This document shows positions 34,601 through 45,849 of a stretch of DNA of 64,000 bases, in pieces. The DNA is taken from contig CM022378.1 of NCBI GenBank assembly GCA_011800155.1, forward strand, positions 992,001-1,056,000. Reading direction: 5' to 3'. Each line of letters starts with the position of its first letter. The first letter of the stretch is position 1. This stretch comes from Flammulina velutipes (taxonomy: Eukaryota > Basidiomycota > Agaricomycetes > Agaricales > Physalacriaceae). Below the pieces are notes generated by a model. That model was given only the letters and a program-made list of their open reading frames with translations, was not told the origin of the DNA and made no database searches. The position numbers and the translations under genes were made by a program.

Positions 34601-35512
34601 AAATGGCCGCAGGCGGACATCGACGCAGCGTACGACCTAGTACGCCACATATATGCGACAGAGTATGACGAGGTTATGGTGGTGCCTGCACTGCCAGCAC
34701 GACCAACTGCGGGATCATTGACAGTGGAGCCCGAGCCTATTGCAACAGTGAGTTACTGCCTTTCGTTGCTGGATATTAGGGCTAAGCCTGGCTGATCTTC
34801 CCAGAACTCTTTCCAATCACTTATGAGGACACAGGTTGAACTCACGACAGAAGCTGCAACTGCCGAGCTCGAACGCTACCTTGCAGCAGATCCCGTACCG
34901 ACTGAGAATCCCCTAGCCTGGTGGCTAGCCAATCGCCGCCTGTATCCCAATGTGGCCCGTATGGCTATCGACATTCATTCTATTCCTGGTGCATTTTATT
35001 TTCTACATCATGGCAGCGTCTCATGCTATGCTCTCAGCTAGCACAGTTGCAACGGAAAGGTCTTTCAGCCGGGGACGTATCCTCCTGTCCCATCTCCGCA
35101 ACCGCCTGCGCGCCACCACAGTTCGAGCACTCATGTGCTTTGGGGATTGGTGTCGACTAGGTCTAGTACGAGACCATGACCTTGTCGACGTCGTTAGTGG
35201 CCGTGATGCCTCTGGTGATGCGCCAGTCACACTGGTTACGGAGTACGACTTTTTGATAGATATTGACGATGTAGATTAATCGGACAGTTATACTGGATGT
35301 GGCATTACATATTGGACTCGTTTTTGTATATATAGTTCTGTATATACTTTTTAGTGTTATATATATGCATCCTGAACTCTAAACCCGCGGGATGAGTTGG
35401 AATGTGGTGTACCCGGCATTTGCCCGTCCCGTTTGGGTCGGGTAGCGGGTGTTGCCGGGAAACGGGACGGGTCAACCAAATATGGCCCGGACCCGACCCG
35501 AACCGGACACTA
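31646..35512 (+). mobile_element. hAT-type DNA transposon
   Basis: The left end reads TAGTGTATGGCGCGGGTTTG; the right end, on the other strand, reads TAGTGTCCGGTTCGGGTCGG. Both subterminal regions are crowded with CGGGT/ACCCG and CGGGAC words. The interior carries a multi-exon hAT transposase. TAGTG at the tips fits hAT termini. The flanking 8-mers (ATGAGGAT and CCTCTAGT) do not match, so no target-site duplication is evident. Total length is about 3.87 kb. Confidence 0.75.
31891..35279 (+). pseudogene. hAT transposase with BED zinc finger, one frameshift
   Basis: ATG at 31891 (MDMAPLTKRRATSS). About ten short GT..AG introns. In order: a basic N-terminus, an acidic stretch (DRDDANDSDDDDDDVE), a BED-like C2HC finger (CLKCG..LSRHVSDC) in the exon at about 32386-32788, catalytic-core blocks (AFQTDCWTAPNH, FGSVTADNASNND, VRCFAHTLNLTAKA), DVSTRWNSTYTML, and the C-terminal dimerisation block ENPLAWWLANRRLYPNVA..IPASTVATERSFSRGR, formed by removing intron 34989-35037. 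An extra or missing base near 33605 shifts the frame between DDPDMPG and VDVNNEDDDD; otherwise it is open to the stop at 35277-35279. Splicing cannot rescue the shift plausibly. Sequence error or recent inactivation are both possible. Confidence 0.8.
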
Positions 35513-36872
35513 CCTCTAGTTACTGCTTGAGGATGAACTGAAGGATTCCTCTTGTGAACCTTCAGCTAAGCTTGAGCACAAGACTATACCTGAAGTTATA
35601 CATAAGTTTCCAGGCAGTAAAGGTTCAAGACAAGACAATACCTACAGTATACTTTAGTTGTTCAAGGTATACTTAGTGTTACTATTAGTTCACCTCAGTC
35701 TGCTTCAGGTCTAATCTTGATCTGAACCTTGTCTTCAGGTTTAGCTGCACCTGAGTAACCTAAGTGTACCTGATAGACTTAGGTTAACCGAGAGCAAGAG
35801 GGCATTTCCTGATGCTGTGGGCTGCGTCTACTGGGGGTCTAAGCTAGTTTACAGTATGCTAACGAGCGTATTATATAGGTATTTCTAAAGAGCATGACTA
35901 AAGCTGGTTTACTGTATTTTACCTGCCACAGGAGCGGCCGCCACGTTGGCGGGCCCCGTGAACCTCGTTGTGCCCTGGGCCATATGGCCTTCATCATTCT
36001 TAGCCAGGTATTTGTCCTGGATGCACCCAATGAGGAGTGGCGTACCGCGCGGGTACACAGCTCCTGAGTGATCCAAGGTCAGCTGGCATGCTTGTTCCAT
36101 GTGTATCTCTCCATTCTTAGGCGATCCGCGCGGGCCTTCAATTAGCACCCGCATGGTCCCTGTTGCCTTGTGTTTTTCCTCTCTCGATAGAGAGGCCTTA
36201 TTTCCAATAATGCCCCGCCCAGGAATCGGGCCCGTCGTGTTGGCGGCTCAACTCCTAGGTGGGTCCTACAGTGCCTCTGGCGCTTCATATCCAGAGCCCG
36301 AATGCTATCCAACAGAGGGACTTGGGTTTCTGTGCTAGATCTGGGAGATCTGCCCGATCTGGATTATATTGATGAGATCCAGGGAGTCAGAGCGTGATCC
36401 AGGAATAAGGTTTACTTCCCCTGAGATCATGACTCATGACGCAACATGCCTTTGATGGATTCGATGGTCGATCTCCGTCCTCTGCGTTTTGGTGGCTAAG
36501 TCCGTCCAAGTGTGGCGGGTGGTTCGTGAACTGTCCTTGGAAGAGTGGGATCCTTATTTCTAAGTACCCGACACCATGGCGGGTGCAAGACTGAGTACTG
36601 GTTTTATTGATCGACCTAAGTCGAGTTACTTGTATTGTAGTTTTAGGTTCCTCCTGCTTTGAGAGCAGGGTCAATTGCCTGGCCGAACCAGTGCATGACT
36701 TCAAGGTTCCAAGGATAAGTCCCAGTAACAAGGACCTTCTCCGTACTGCTAGCCTGGTGTGGAGTAGTATATTCCGCCCATAGTGCCTTCTTCCTATGTT
36801 TATTCTGCCTTGTCGGCCTTGTACCAAATTACAAAATATGGGGGCTTTGTCCATCCAAATATTACAAGGTGT
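35513..36872. other. Repeat debris; part resembles the right end of the 14.2-kb element
   Basis: 35520-35810 is dense in ACCTGAAG/TTCAGG and CCTAAG words and ends GGGCATTTCCTGATG, like the right terminus near 16010-16025. The rest has no recognisable gene. Confidence 0.3.
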
Positions 36873-36970
36873 ATCACCGGGCCCACAGATCTACCTGTGA
36901 GTATCCATCTGGACTCGGACCTCTATGAGGTCTCGAAACTAGAGGTTCTAACTTCTCGTACTCATAGGTT
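36873..36970 (-). repeat. GC-rich repeat family A, inverted fragment
   Basis: Reverse complement of 3860-3920: TCTGGACTCGGACCTC-type block followed by TATGAGGTCTC. Confidence 0.55.
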
Positions 36971-37401
36971 CGTTTTATCACTAAGAATGCTTCTTAGAAT
37001 CACAATTTTTGGGGTCTTTCGTACTTGCATTAATACAATGTGCATCAGCGCATCTAAGAGTTGTTATATTAGATTGAATGAGTATTGCGACATGCAATTG
37101 AGATAACGCCACAGTGGTCCTTCCCAATATGGAGTGTACACATAAGCTAATGGATCTCAAAGAGGGTTACTCGAGTTCGCAAAATGTTCACGCCAATTTT
37201 AAACTCTGTTTTACCAAGTGTTCTATCGTCAGCTTGCTACTTTAGAACACTTGGGTCCAGGCTATACCATAGGCTTTAGATGACATGTGGCACATCTGCC
37301 GGAACTTTAGCAGCTTTTGGCATGTTTGGTACCCTGTGCGAAAGAATTTGGCAAAATTGAGAGGTCAGAGGTAATGTATAGAAGAATTTTGCTCAAATCT
37401 A
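36971..37401. other. No gene recognised
   Basis: Short stretch before the second family D MITE. Confidence 0.3.
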
Positions 37402-38097
37402 GGGCTTTAAGGTCCGGTCTCGGTCCGGTCTTTTTCATTTTTTTTCAAGGACCGCCAACCGGGGCAGTCCTTCGTTTTCTTCTTTTTGGAAGGACCGTCA
37501 ACCGGGACCGGTCTTTTAATTAGACCGTTGCGACTGCAGTCCGGTCTTTCCAGTCCGACCGGTTGAACCGGGGGCCGGTCCGGACTGCAGTCCAACTGGT
37601 CCAACTGTTGCATAGCGCATCCCAAGGTCGAGTCGTGTACACAAAAATGTGCATCTAGTAAGGATTGAACTCAAGACCTCACCTAATATAAATGAAATTG
37701 AGGTGTTCTAACCACTAGACCACAGTGTCTTATTAGATATAGGAACTTTATGCAATATACTATGTCATCGTCTAAATTTCAACTCGCTATTATGTATTCA
37801 AGTGTTCGTTTGAGAGGGTAAACATTGTAATTATTCAATTCAGCTTGATATATGTGCTGAAATATATGTTTTTGTACTCTAAACAAGCTAAAATATGTTC
37901 GCACACCCTTTGGTAGTCTGTTTTACTATGGACCGGTCCACGACTGGTCGCACCGGTCTTTTGGCAGTCCTAAATATTCTCATCCAACCTCAGGACTGCC
38001 AACTGGGACCAGTCTTTTTTCCGACCGGTCTTTTTGCGGTCCGGTCCGGTCCGGTTGGCAGTCATTTGGCAGTCCATAGGACCGGACCTTAAAGGCC
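37402..38097. mobile_element. Family D MITE, copy 2
   Basis: A 696-bp element flanked by TA at 37400-37401 and 38098-38099, nearly identical to 12627-13339 except for a deletion of about 17 bp near 38028. Few substitutions are seen (for example CCGACCGGTC here, CCGACCAGTC in copy 1). It also carries the tRNA-related module. The near identity points to recent movement of the family. It marks the last repeat before the gene-dense part of the window. Confidence 0.85.
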
Positions 38098-38099
38098 TA

Positions 38100-38980
38100 C
38101 GAGTCAAATCAGCTGTCTCCCTGTGCAGAAGAAAAGGTTAATTTAGGCCAATTTTGGGAAATGACATCTGAGTGGGCTTTCGGGGGTCCTTCCAAAACTT
38201 GATGAAAAGTCATCAAAGTTCTTGTGTGCTTCAGCTATTGCCACATTGATACATGACATGACATCACTGACGAGAACCTACAGACATAGAGTGTGGCGCA
38301 CCAGTGTACTATGGCCAATCACCAAATAAGCTATGAGTTCAACTTCAGTTGTGCCACAATTGAGTTTGAAGCTGTGCCTCAAGTCTTCAAGTGCCTTCCC
38401 TATGGACGTAGCAGAGTGAAGTCATGACTTGCTATCTATTACTTTTCTTTATTTTAATTCTATTTGAGCTTTGGTTTCTCCCTGCTTCCGTGTTGCATAA
38501 GGAAGCTGATTTGTCGAAGAATGGCTACGCTGTCCCGCATCCCCGGCGCTTCCAAGAGACTTGTCGAAACACGCAGAGTGGAGATGATTTGACTCTGATG
38601 TGATTGGTGGTCGGGTTCTTTGACGATCTAGTGTAGATCAAGAAGGTCGATGCGGTCGGTGAAACACAGAGATGGATTGCCGCGCTCACAGCCATGATTA
38701 CTGACTGTGGGGAAAGATACGGAACAACGCGATCCGGTAGGCGTTAGCGCAAGTCCGATGTCGGAATAGATGTTGGCGTCTGCGAGTAGTCGACATCTCG
38801 TTGATAAATGCGTGATTAACATCTAGTGCGTCGGCAAAAGCATAAGAAATTGCAGTGCGATTTTGCAAACGAGCGGAGGCGACGGAAAGTACGGAAGATG
38901 CCGAGTCCACACTTGATCAATACCACCAAGACGAGGAAGAACGGGAAATGTCAATCTGCGTGCAGTGCGTGCCGATGACT
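38100..38980. other. Intergenic, upstream of ppo
   Basis: No exon recognised. It holds one TGTGGCGCA word at 38292-38300. Base composition rises to that of the gene-rich part from about 38.5 kb. Confidence 0.4.
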
Positions 38981-38990
38981 GAATAAAAGG
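38981..38990 (+). promoter_or_regulatory. TATA-like box of ppo
   Basis: GAATAAAAGG lies 34-43 bp before the ppo start codon in otherwise GC-rich DNA. This is close for a TATA box, so the real start site would give a very short leader. Confidence 0.3.
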
Positions 38991-39023
38991 GCCAGCCTGC
39001 GATGGCAGCTCGCTCGGCACCCC

Positions 39024-42000
39024 ATGTCTTCCTTCTCCCATCTCGAAGCTCTTATTCGCGATCCGCTCGTCAAGCTCTCCGACTTGCGCGCCTATCTCGA
39101 CGTCGCGCTGCACCATGACAGCATCGACGACCGCAACATGCTCCTCGAGAAACTGCTCGTCCTCATGGCCCGTCTCTCAGAAAACGGCACAGACAGGATG
39201 AAGGAGATCTCGCAGACGATGCAGGAGTTTGCCATCGACCTTTGTGCGTGATTTGAACGCATATAGTCGCGTAACTAACGACGCGCACAGTGTACAAGGA
39301 CCTTCCTCACCCACCGTCGGCTTTTCTGTCCAGCAACTTTCCAGCCGCGCCGTCTGTGTCGACGGTCACACCAAACCCCAAATACGCGTCCAGATCTGCG
39401 GACGGCTCGGGCTACTCGCCGTTCGCGCCTATCATGGGCATGGCAGGCGCCCCGTATGCGCGGTCTGTCCCCGGATTGTCCTCTGTCGACCCCAGCAGTC
39501 TGCCCGCGCCAGAGCTCGTCTTCGACGCCCTTCTCGGCCGTCCAAAGATCACTAAACCAGACGGCAAGACCGAAGAAAAGTTTACCCCACATCCAGGAGG
39601 CGTCAACGCTCTCTTCTTCGCAATTGCCGACCTCATTATCCATTCCTGCTTCAACACGTCGCCGAGGGACTGGACCATCAACTTGGCATCCTCTTACCTC
39701 GATTTATCGATTCTCTATGGCAGCAACGAGCAGGAGCTCGACACTGTCCGGAGAAGGGACGGTACCGGACGACTGTACGAAGACGTCTTTGGTGACAAGC
39801 GGCTGCTCTTCATGCCCCCGGCGTCCTGTGCTCTTCTTGTGCTTCTCTCTAGGAACCATAATGTATGCGTCGCCGCATCTTCCTTCCTAGCACGATAACT
39901 GACCCTTGTCAGTATTTCGCTGAGCGTATCCTACGCATCAATGAACGCGGGTCCTTCAAGCCTGTTGATTCTCTCAAGGACGACAAGGCCAAAGCTGACC
40001 AGGACGACGAGATCTTTGCGCGTGCGCGTCTCATTAACTGCGGATCCTTCATGCACATCATTCTCGGAGGTTGGATTTCTCCCATTCTATGTGATAATCT
40101 TTGTTTATCGTCCATCAGACTACGTTGGTGCCATCCTTGGCATGGTTCGAGATGGGTACAAATGGCGCTTGGATCCCCTCATGGAATTCCGACGCGCCAA
40201 TCATGAACACTCTCCGCGGGGCGAAGGGAACGTTGTTTCTATCGAGTTCAACCTCCTCTACCGGTGGCATTCGACCCTCTCTCTCGAAGACACCAAGTGG
40301 ACGAGTGACATCTTCAAGAAAGTCTTAGGTGACAAGGATCCGGGGGAGGTGACGACGGAAGAGTTCCATCTAGCGGTCAGAAATGCGGTCAAAGTTCCAG
40401 CGGACCCGAGGGAATGGACGTTCCATGGTCTCAAACGTGACTCTCGCGGGAAGTTCGATGATAGTGACCTTGCGAAGATCTTGCAGGACTCTACCAAGAG
40501 TCGAGCAGCAGCCTATGGTGCCAAGGGTATACCGGAAGCTATGAGGATCATCGAAATCTTGGGCATAGAGCAAGCGAGAAGTTGGGGGACCTGTTCGCTG
40601 AACGAGTTTCGAAAGTTTATAGGACTGAAACGTGAGGTTTTTTTGTCATCTTTGTGCCTTCGTTAACTAACTGTTCCCCAGCATACAGCAGTTTTGCGGA
40701 GTGGAACTCTGATCCAGAAGTCCACGGCGCCGCTCAGCAACTTTACCGTAATATCGACAACCTCGAGCTACATGTAGGAATGCAAGCTGAGGAGTCGAAG
40801 AAACCTGGTCCGGGAGCAGGCTTGTGTCCTGGGTACACCATTTCGCGCGCCATTTTGGCAGATGCAGTCTGTCTAACACGAGGAGATCCGTACCTTACTG
40901 TCAACTTTACTCGTCAGTCTTTCCCACAAGGATCTTGGATCTCAATGCTGATGTCTGTACCCTAGCGTTCCATTTCACGACGTTTGGATACAACGACTGC
41001 CAATACGACCATGATGATGGAACGTACGGCGGTGGCCTGTTGACTAAACTTCTCTTCCGGCATTTACCCCGACACTATCCTCCTCGTTCTGCCTACGCGC
41101 ATTTCCCCTTCTTCGACCCAGCATATCTCCGGACCCTCAATCTCGATGAACAGAGCGCCGTTAAGACGAAGATACCGATTGCAGAATATGCTTGGGATTA
41201 TCCCCGAGCCATTCCCGTCGTCGCCGTAGGCAGCTGGCTCGGCGTTAGCAGTGTTTTGGATGGGACGAGGGACGATTTCGTGAACACCTCCTCCTCGAAG
41301 GCAACTAAGGTCTTCTCTGCACCCTACGATTGGCGTTTGCGGGCGATTATTCCGGACCTTGGCGATAAGATTCCGGATACTCGAGCTATTCGCGCCCTGT
41401 TACTGAAGCACAAATACCGACATGCTGAGTGGTTCGCTCGGACTGCCAAGGCGCTGATTGCATCGGCGTCGGTTTCTACTCAATCGTCGCCCGTTCGCCA
41501 CCTGGACGTGATTAGGGACGTGCTGAACGTCCTGCCGATCAAGTTCATCGCCAACGAGCTTGCTGGGCTCCCTGGGACGGAAGGCTTGTACACGACATTC
41601 AGAGACGTGTGCCGCTATGTCTACGTGAACCTCGAGCCCGAGTACGACTGGCACCTTCGGGAAGGGTCTAGCAAGGCGTTTGAACAGTTCAGGAAGGTGG
41701 TAAAGGGTCACTTGGACAGCATGACGAGCTGGTTGGGCGTGGACGAGACGCCCCTGTGGACCCTCGACGGAGGGGAGGATGCGCGCTCGTTTCTGAAGGA
41801 GTTGAGTGTGATTGGAGGTGGGGGAAGTGGTAAAACGGCCGCAGTTGTGGCGTTGTTTGTGGAACTAGTGCCGAATGCGGTGCAGTTTTCGCAGGCGCTG
41901 GCGCATATTGTAAATTATGCGTTGGAGAAGGGGGTTGGTGGAGATGTGGATATTGAGAAGGTGTTGAGGGAGGACCCGTTGGTGTGGGGAACGTATAGGA

Positions 42001-42384
42001 CTGCGTTGAGGGATGTGACGCTTCCTGACTCGACGAAAGTCAAGGCAGGTGATAATGTTTGGTTGGGTATCGCGGATGCGGGAGGCGTCGGGGATGGAGA
42101 TGCGTGGATGGGTGTTGGGCGACATGGGTGAGTCTTATTCTGTTTTCTTTTTGTGGGCTCAGTTGGCTCATTGGTTGATTGTTAGGTTGCTGAACCCAGA
42201 GTTGTTCGGTGCTATCGCGCCTGGAGTGTTGAAGGAGATTTTGACGCTCCCCGGGTTGAAAAAGGAGGGTGATATGCGACGCTTCGTGGAAGAGAGGAAT
42301 GGGTCGAGAGTGCAGCAGTATGTGGATGTGAAGGGGGATGTTGTGCCGTTCCCGGATTCGTTGAAGGTTCGGTACGGGAAGTGA
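39024..42384 (+). CDS. ppo: Ppo-type fatty acid dioxygenase with degenerate P450 domain
   Basis: Exons 39024-39243, 39291-39862, 39913-40069, 40119-40631, 40682-40912, 40966-42127 and 42186-42384 join in phase to 1017 residues, the usual size for linoleate diol synthase/psi-factor oxygenases. The N-terminal haem peroxidase/dioxygenase domain has the distal His in DLIIHSCF, SSYLDLSILYG, SRNHNYFAERIL, and the Tyr/proximal His motif LLYRWHS. It should oxygenate linoleic or oleic acid to a hydroperoxide (oxylipin signalling). The C-terminal P450-like domain (FHFTTFGYND onward) ends in a haem-loop remnant GVGRHG-LLNPELF, where functional proteins have G-x-H-x-C. The thiolate Cys is absent and the segment before it is short. 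As in Aspergillus PpoC, only the dioxygenase half is likely active. Confidence 0.9.
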
Positions 42385-42585
42385 GGAGGAGACTCGGAAT
42401 GGTGTCTGTATATTATAGCACTCCAATTTCGAGATCCAATTACGCCGCTAGTAGATAATAGTTAGACGACGCGTGAGTAGAGAATCAGGCGTAATTAGAT
42501 AAGATTAGATCGGAATCAAGTCGATCAACTATCTTTTTCAGTGACTCGCTTTGTATCTTCCCTTCCACATCTCTAAAAACCAAAA

Positions 42586-44363
42586 ATGTCTGCGGAAGAC
42601 ATCGTTATGGACGCGGACAGCAACAAAGAAGTACCCGCAGAATCTGCAGCAGGGCCCGTCGCGGAGAAAGCGGAAGCACAAAAAGACTCTGTTATTGATG
42701 ACAGCGACCTCAGTGAAGAGGACAAGCTCCATTTGAAGAAGGCCTTGAGACAAAGTGCGTATCCTCTCTTGGAAAGAAAACGTTCAAAAAATCCAACCCA
42801 TCCATTTACAGTCGAATTCTACTTTGCCGACTCCAACCTTCCCTACGACAAGTCAGTTCCTTATCCATCCTTATATCCAATCCCATCTCATTCCTTCCGA
42901 TTAGATTCATGTGGACACTCCACACAAAACTCCCCACCCATTGGGTCCCGCTGTCCTCCGTATCGTCCTTCAAACGCATGAGACCATACACCATCCTCTT
43001 CGGCCTCCCCCGCATCGCCCAAGCCCTAAAAACCAAATCCACCCTTCTCGAGGTCCAGCAGGACCCAGAAAACGACGCCGAGTGGCAAGTTCGCAGACGC
43101 ACAGACCCTAAACCACCTGTTGGGGTTTGGGAGCGGAGTGTCTACGCTGTAGGTTCCTCCTCATCGGTTGTCCGTCCGTTTCTCTCTTACGAACCTTTGC
43201 GATAGAAAGGGTTCTCGCCTGATACGACACAAGACGAGCTGGAGGATTTTTTCACCGCTTATGGCTCAACGAACGAAATCCGCATGAGGCGCGACGACGA
43301 AAAGAACTTCAAAGGCAGTGTCTTTGTCGAGTTCACAGAAGAGAGCGGGGTCGACGCTTTCCTCACCGCCGATCCTAAACCAAAGTTCAAGGAAGAGGAA
43401 CTCGTATGCATGACCAAGTCCGTCCCCATCCCATTCGTCCTGTCCCTCACACTAACACCCCCCATAAGGGAGGAATACTGCACCATGAAAGTCAAAGAAA
43501 AAGGCCTAACAGGAAAAGCCGCTCAGTTCCGTAAAGACCTCATCACGCGGCACAAGTTCGACGCGTTCCGCAACACCAAAGATGCGTCTTCCGCTCCAGG
43601 TCCAGGTGGCGCGCCCACCCCAGCAGCACCCACAATCCTCGAATACCTCGGGGCGAAATTGACCGTGTCCCCCGAAGGCACCATACTAGAGGAAGACGCC
43701 ATCCCCTTCCTCCCCCGCGCCACCCTAAAATTCAGCGGTGAATTCGACAACGTATCCTTCAACGCCCTCAAAGAGCCCCTCCGGGACCTCTTCGAAGGCG
43801 TCAACCCCTTCGTCAAATACCAGCGCGGAGACAAACACGGCTACGTCGGCTTCCACAGGAAACTCGAAGACGCCGACTTTGACGGCGTCAAGAACGCGCT
43901 GAAGACGGTCGATAACAAGGATGTTACCTGGGAGTTCATCTCTGGTTCGTTTTTCTTCTTTCTTCTGCTGTCTCCGTTGTCAACGCTGATATTTTGTTTG
44001 GTAGAGGACGAAGAGAAGGCGTTCCAAATTGAAAGAGCGAAGAATGCTGCGAGGATGATAACCCGCAGGCACGAGGAAGGGAATGCCGGACGTGGGCGTG
44101 GACGTGGGCGCGGCCGTGGGGATGGTCGTGGACGAGGGCGTGGACGCGGAGGTGACAGGGGACGCGGAGGAAGAGGAGGACGTGGAGGTGGAAGAGACCA
44201 TGGTCGTGGACGAGACCGCGATTCCAGAGGCGAAGAGGCAGAAAATGCAGGCGACAAGCGTAAACGCGCCGTCGAGCCCGATGGTGGCCCAGATGTCGGC
44301 GTACGTGGTGTCGGTGCACCCCCTGCGATCAAGAAGACAAAATCTGAAGGAGAGGCATTGTAG
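42586..44363 (+). CDS. La protein homologue (La motif, RRM, xRRM, RGG tail)
   Basis: Six exons (42586-42754, 42812-42851, 42905-43148, 43206-43403, 43473-43944, 44005-44363) give 493 residues. The La motif is complete (IEFYFADSNLPYDKFMWTL, WVPLSSVSSFKRMR). An RRM follows (YAKGFSPDTTQDELEDFF, GSVFVEF), then an xRRM-like domain (ATLKFSGEFDN, PFVKYQRGDKHGYVGF), then an RGG-rich tail and a KKTKSEGEAL end. La proteins bind the 3' UUU-OH of pol III transcripts and protect tRNA precursors in the nucleus. The 69-bp intron 43404-43472 has no stop and a length divisible by three, so its retention would insert 23 residues harmlessly. It is 226 bp from the convergent hydrolase gene. Confidence 0.9.
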
Positions 44364-44589
44364 TGGGGATGGAAAACGAGAAGCAGAGAAGAGAAATGAA
44401 TTTGACGTCAAAAAGAACTGTGCTATGTATGTTGCTACCATTTGTATCTTGTATTTGCTTTTATTGTCTCGCGACACACAGTCCATTCATTCATTATTCC
44501 ACACAACCAAATGTACCCTGTCGCCATAAAGATTGCTCTACTCCTACTCAGTATATGTAACTTGTCATTGATAACCTCTAAAGGCAACA

Positions 44590-45849
44590 TCACGGTTCTA
44601 CAAGTACTGCAAACCCATCCCCAAGCCAGCGCACAACCTCCCTCGTCGCATCCCCAACATACGGCCTCCCCTCCAAAATCAACATCGGAAAGTCAAAAAC
44701 AGGTCCACAATGAAAACCCCCCTCATCAACAACCCACTTCAGCGCAACACCCGGACACCTCACAAGCTCCTCATACAACCTCCGATGCCCACCCTTCATA
44801 ACCTCCTTATCCCCCGCCGTAACCATCAGCCTCACCTCCAAATCCCCCAAGAACCCTTCCCCCGGCCTCAAGTAGCACAAATCACTCTCCAAAACATCAT
44901 GCACAAGCAGCGCAGAGAACCTCCGCAGAGCTTTCAGGTTGATTATATCCTCCTTGGACTCAGCGTCCCCGTCGTGGTACGGCACTCCAGGAGATATCAC
45001 ACACGCCCCAGCCACGCGCGTGCCCCGCGGGAGCGGCGCGACAGCAGGGTGGGGATGGTGGATGTGGCGCAGCAATTGGAGTATAATCGTCCCTCCCGCA
45101 GACTCGCCCAGCAGTTGCAAATTCGACGGCTTAACACCCGAGCGAAGCAAAAAATCGACAGCAGACTGTGCGTCACGCAATTGACTAGGAAATCTACCCG
45201 TCGGGATGAGGTCTGCCAACAAATCAGCTCAGTCGATTCATCATCGAAAGCACATAATAAACGCACTGTAGGATAAGGAGACCATCCCGATGGGTTTTCC
45301 CAAACGCTGCTGAATCTCAAACTGCACATGTCTTAAGAAACAATGGGCGAAATCTGACATGGGGTATACGAAGCCTCCGCCTATCAACCAAGACTACACA
45401 TTGAGAGACCGTGACAACCCAGAGTGGGGGAAGGCTCACCATGAATGAAGAGAATAACATTATCCAGGCGTTTCGGGCCAATCCAAAGGAGTTTCACGTC
45501 GTTCGGTAGTGCGTCAATGGTGCGAGGGAGTTTGCGAGCAGCCGTCCAGCGTTCGTACACATCAAGGGACGAGCGTAGTAGATACTGCGGCGCAAATGTC
45601 GGGAAGCGTCTCATGGAGAAGCGAGCAATGCTCTCGCTAGCTATCCGACGCCACGGTTTCGGAGACCTCGTCGTAGCAAGACTGTACACCACATGTAACG
45701 CTGTCAATGTTTATATCGTTAGACTTGGGTTCGCCGTGCGCGTTGAACGACTCACGCAGTACGTTTATCCAGAACAGCAGGCGCGCCTTTTCAGCAACAG
45801 TCAGTTGTCCGTACTCTCTGTTCGCAGAACTGGAGAGTTTGACAGCCAT
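44590..45849 (-). CDS. Alpha/beta-hydrolase fold-3 family esterase
   Basis: Four or so exons on the minus strand; the start ATG at 45849 gives MAVKLSSSANREYGQLTVAE and then a hydrophobic stretch (ARLLFWINVLPLHVVYSLA) that could anchor the protein. The oxyanion motif HGGGF is created across an intron (donor at 45439). The nucleophile is Ser in LLGESAGGT; Asp is probably in VTAGDKEVM and His in DEGGFHCGP. This is the layout of fungal steroid/lipid-type esterases of the hormone-sensitive-lipase group. The substrate is unknown. The gene ends at 44590, tail-to-tail with the La gene, and lies 886 bp from the divergent antiporter start. Confidence 0.85.

Noticed and set aside
43841..44332. Long minus-strand open frames opposite the La gene tail
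   Set aside because: They are shadows of the GC-rich RGG-coding repeat; the plus strand has the clear protein.
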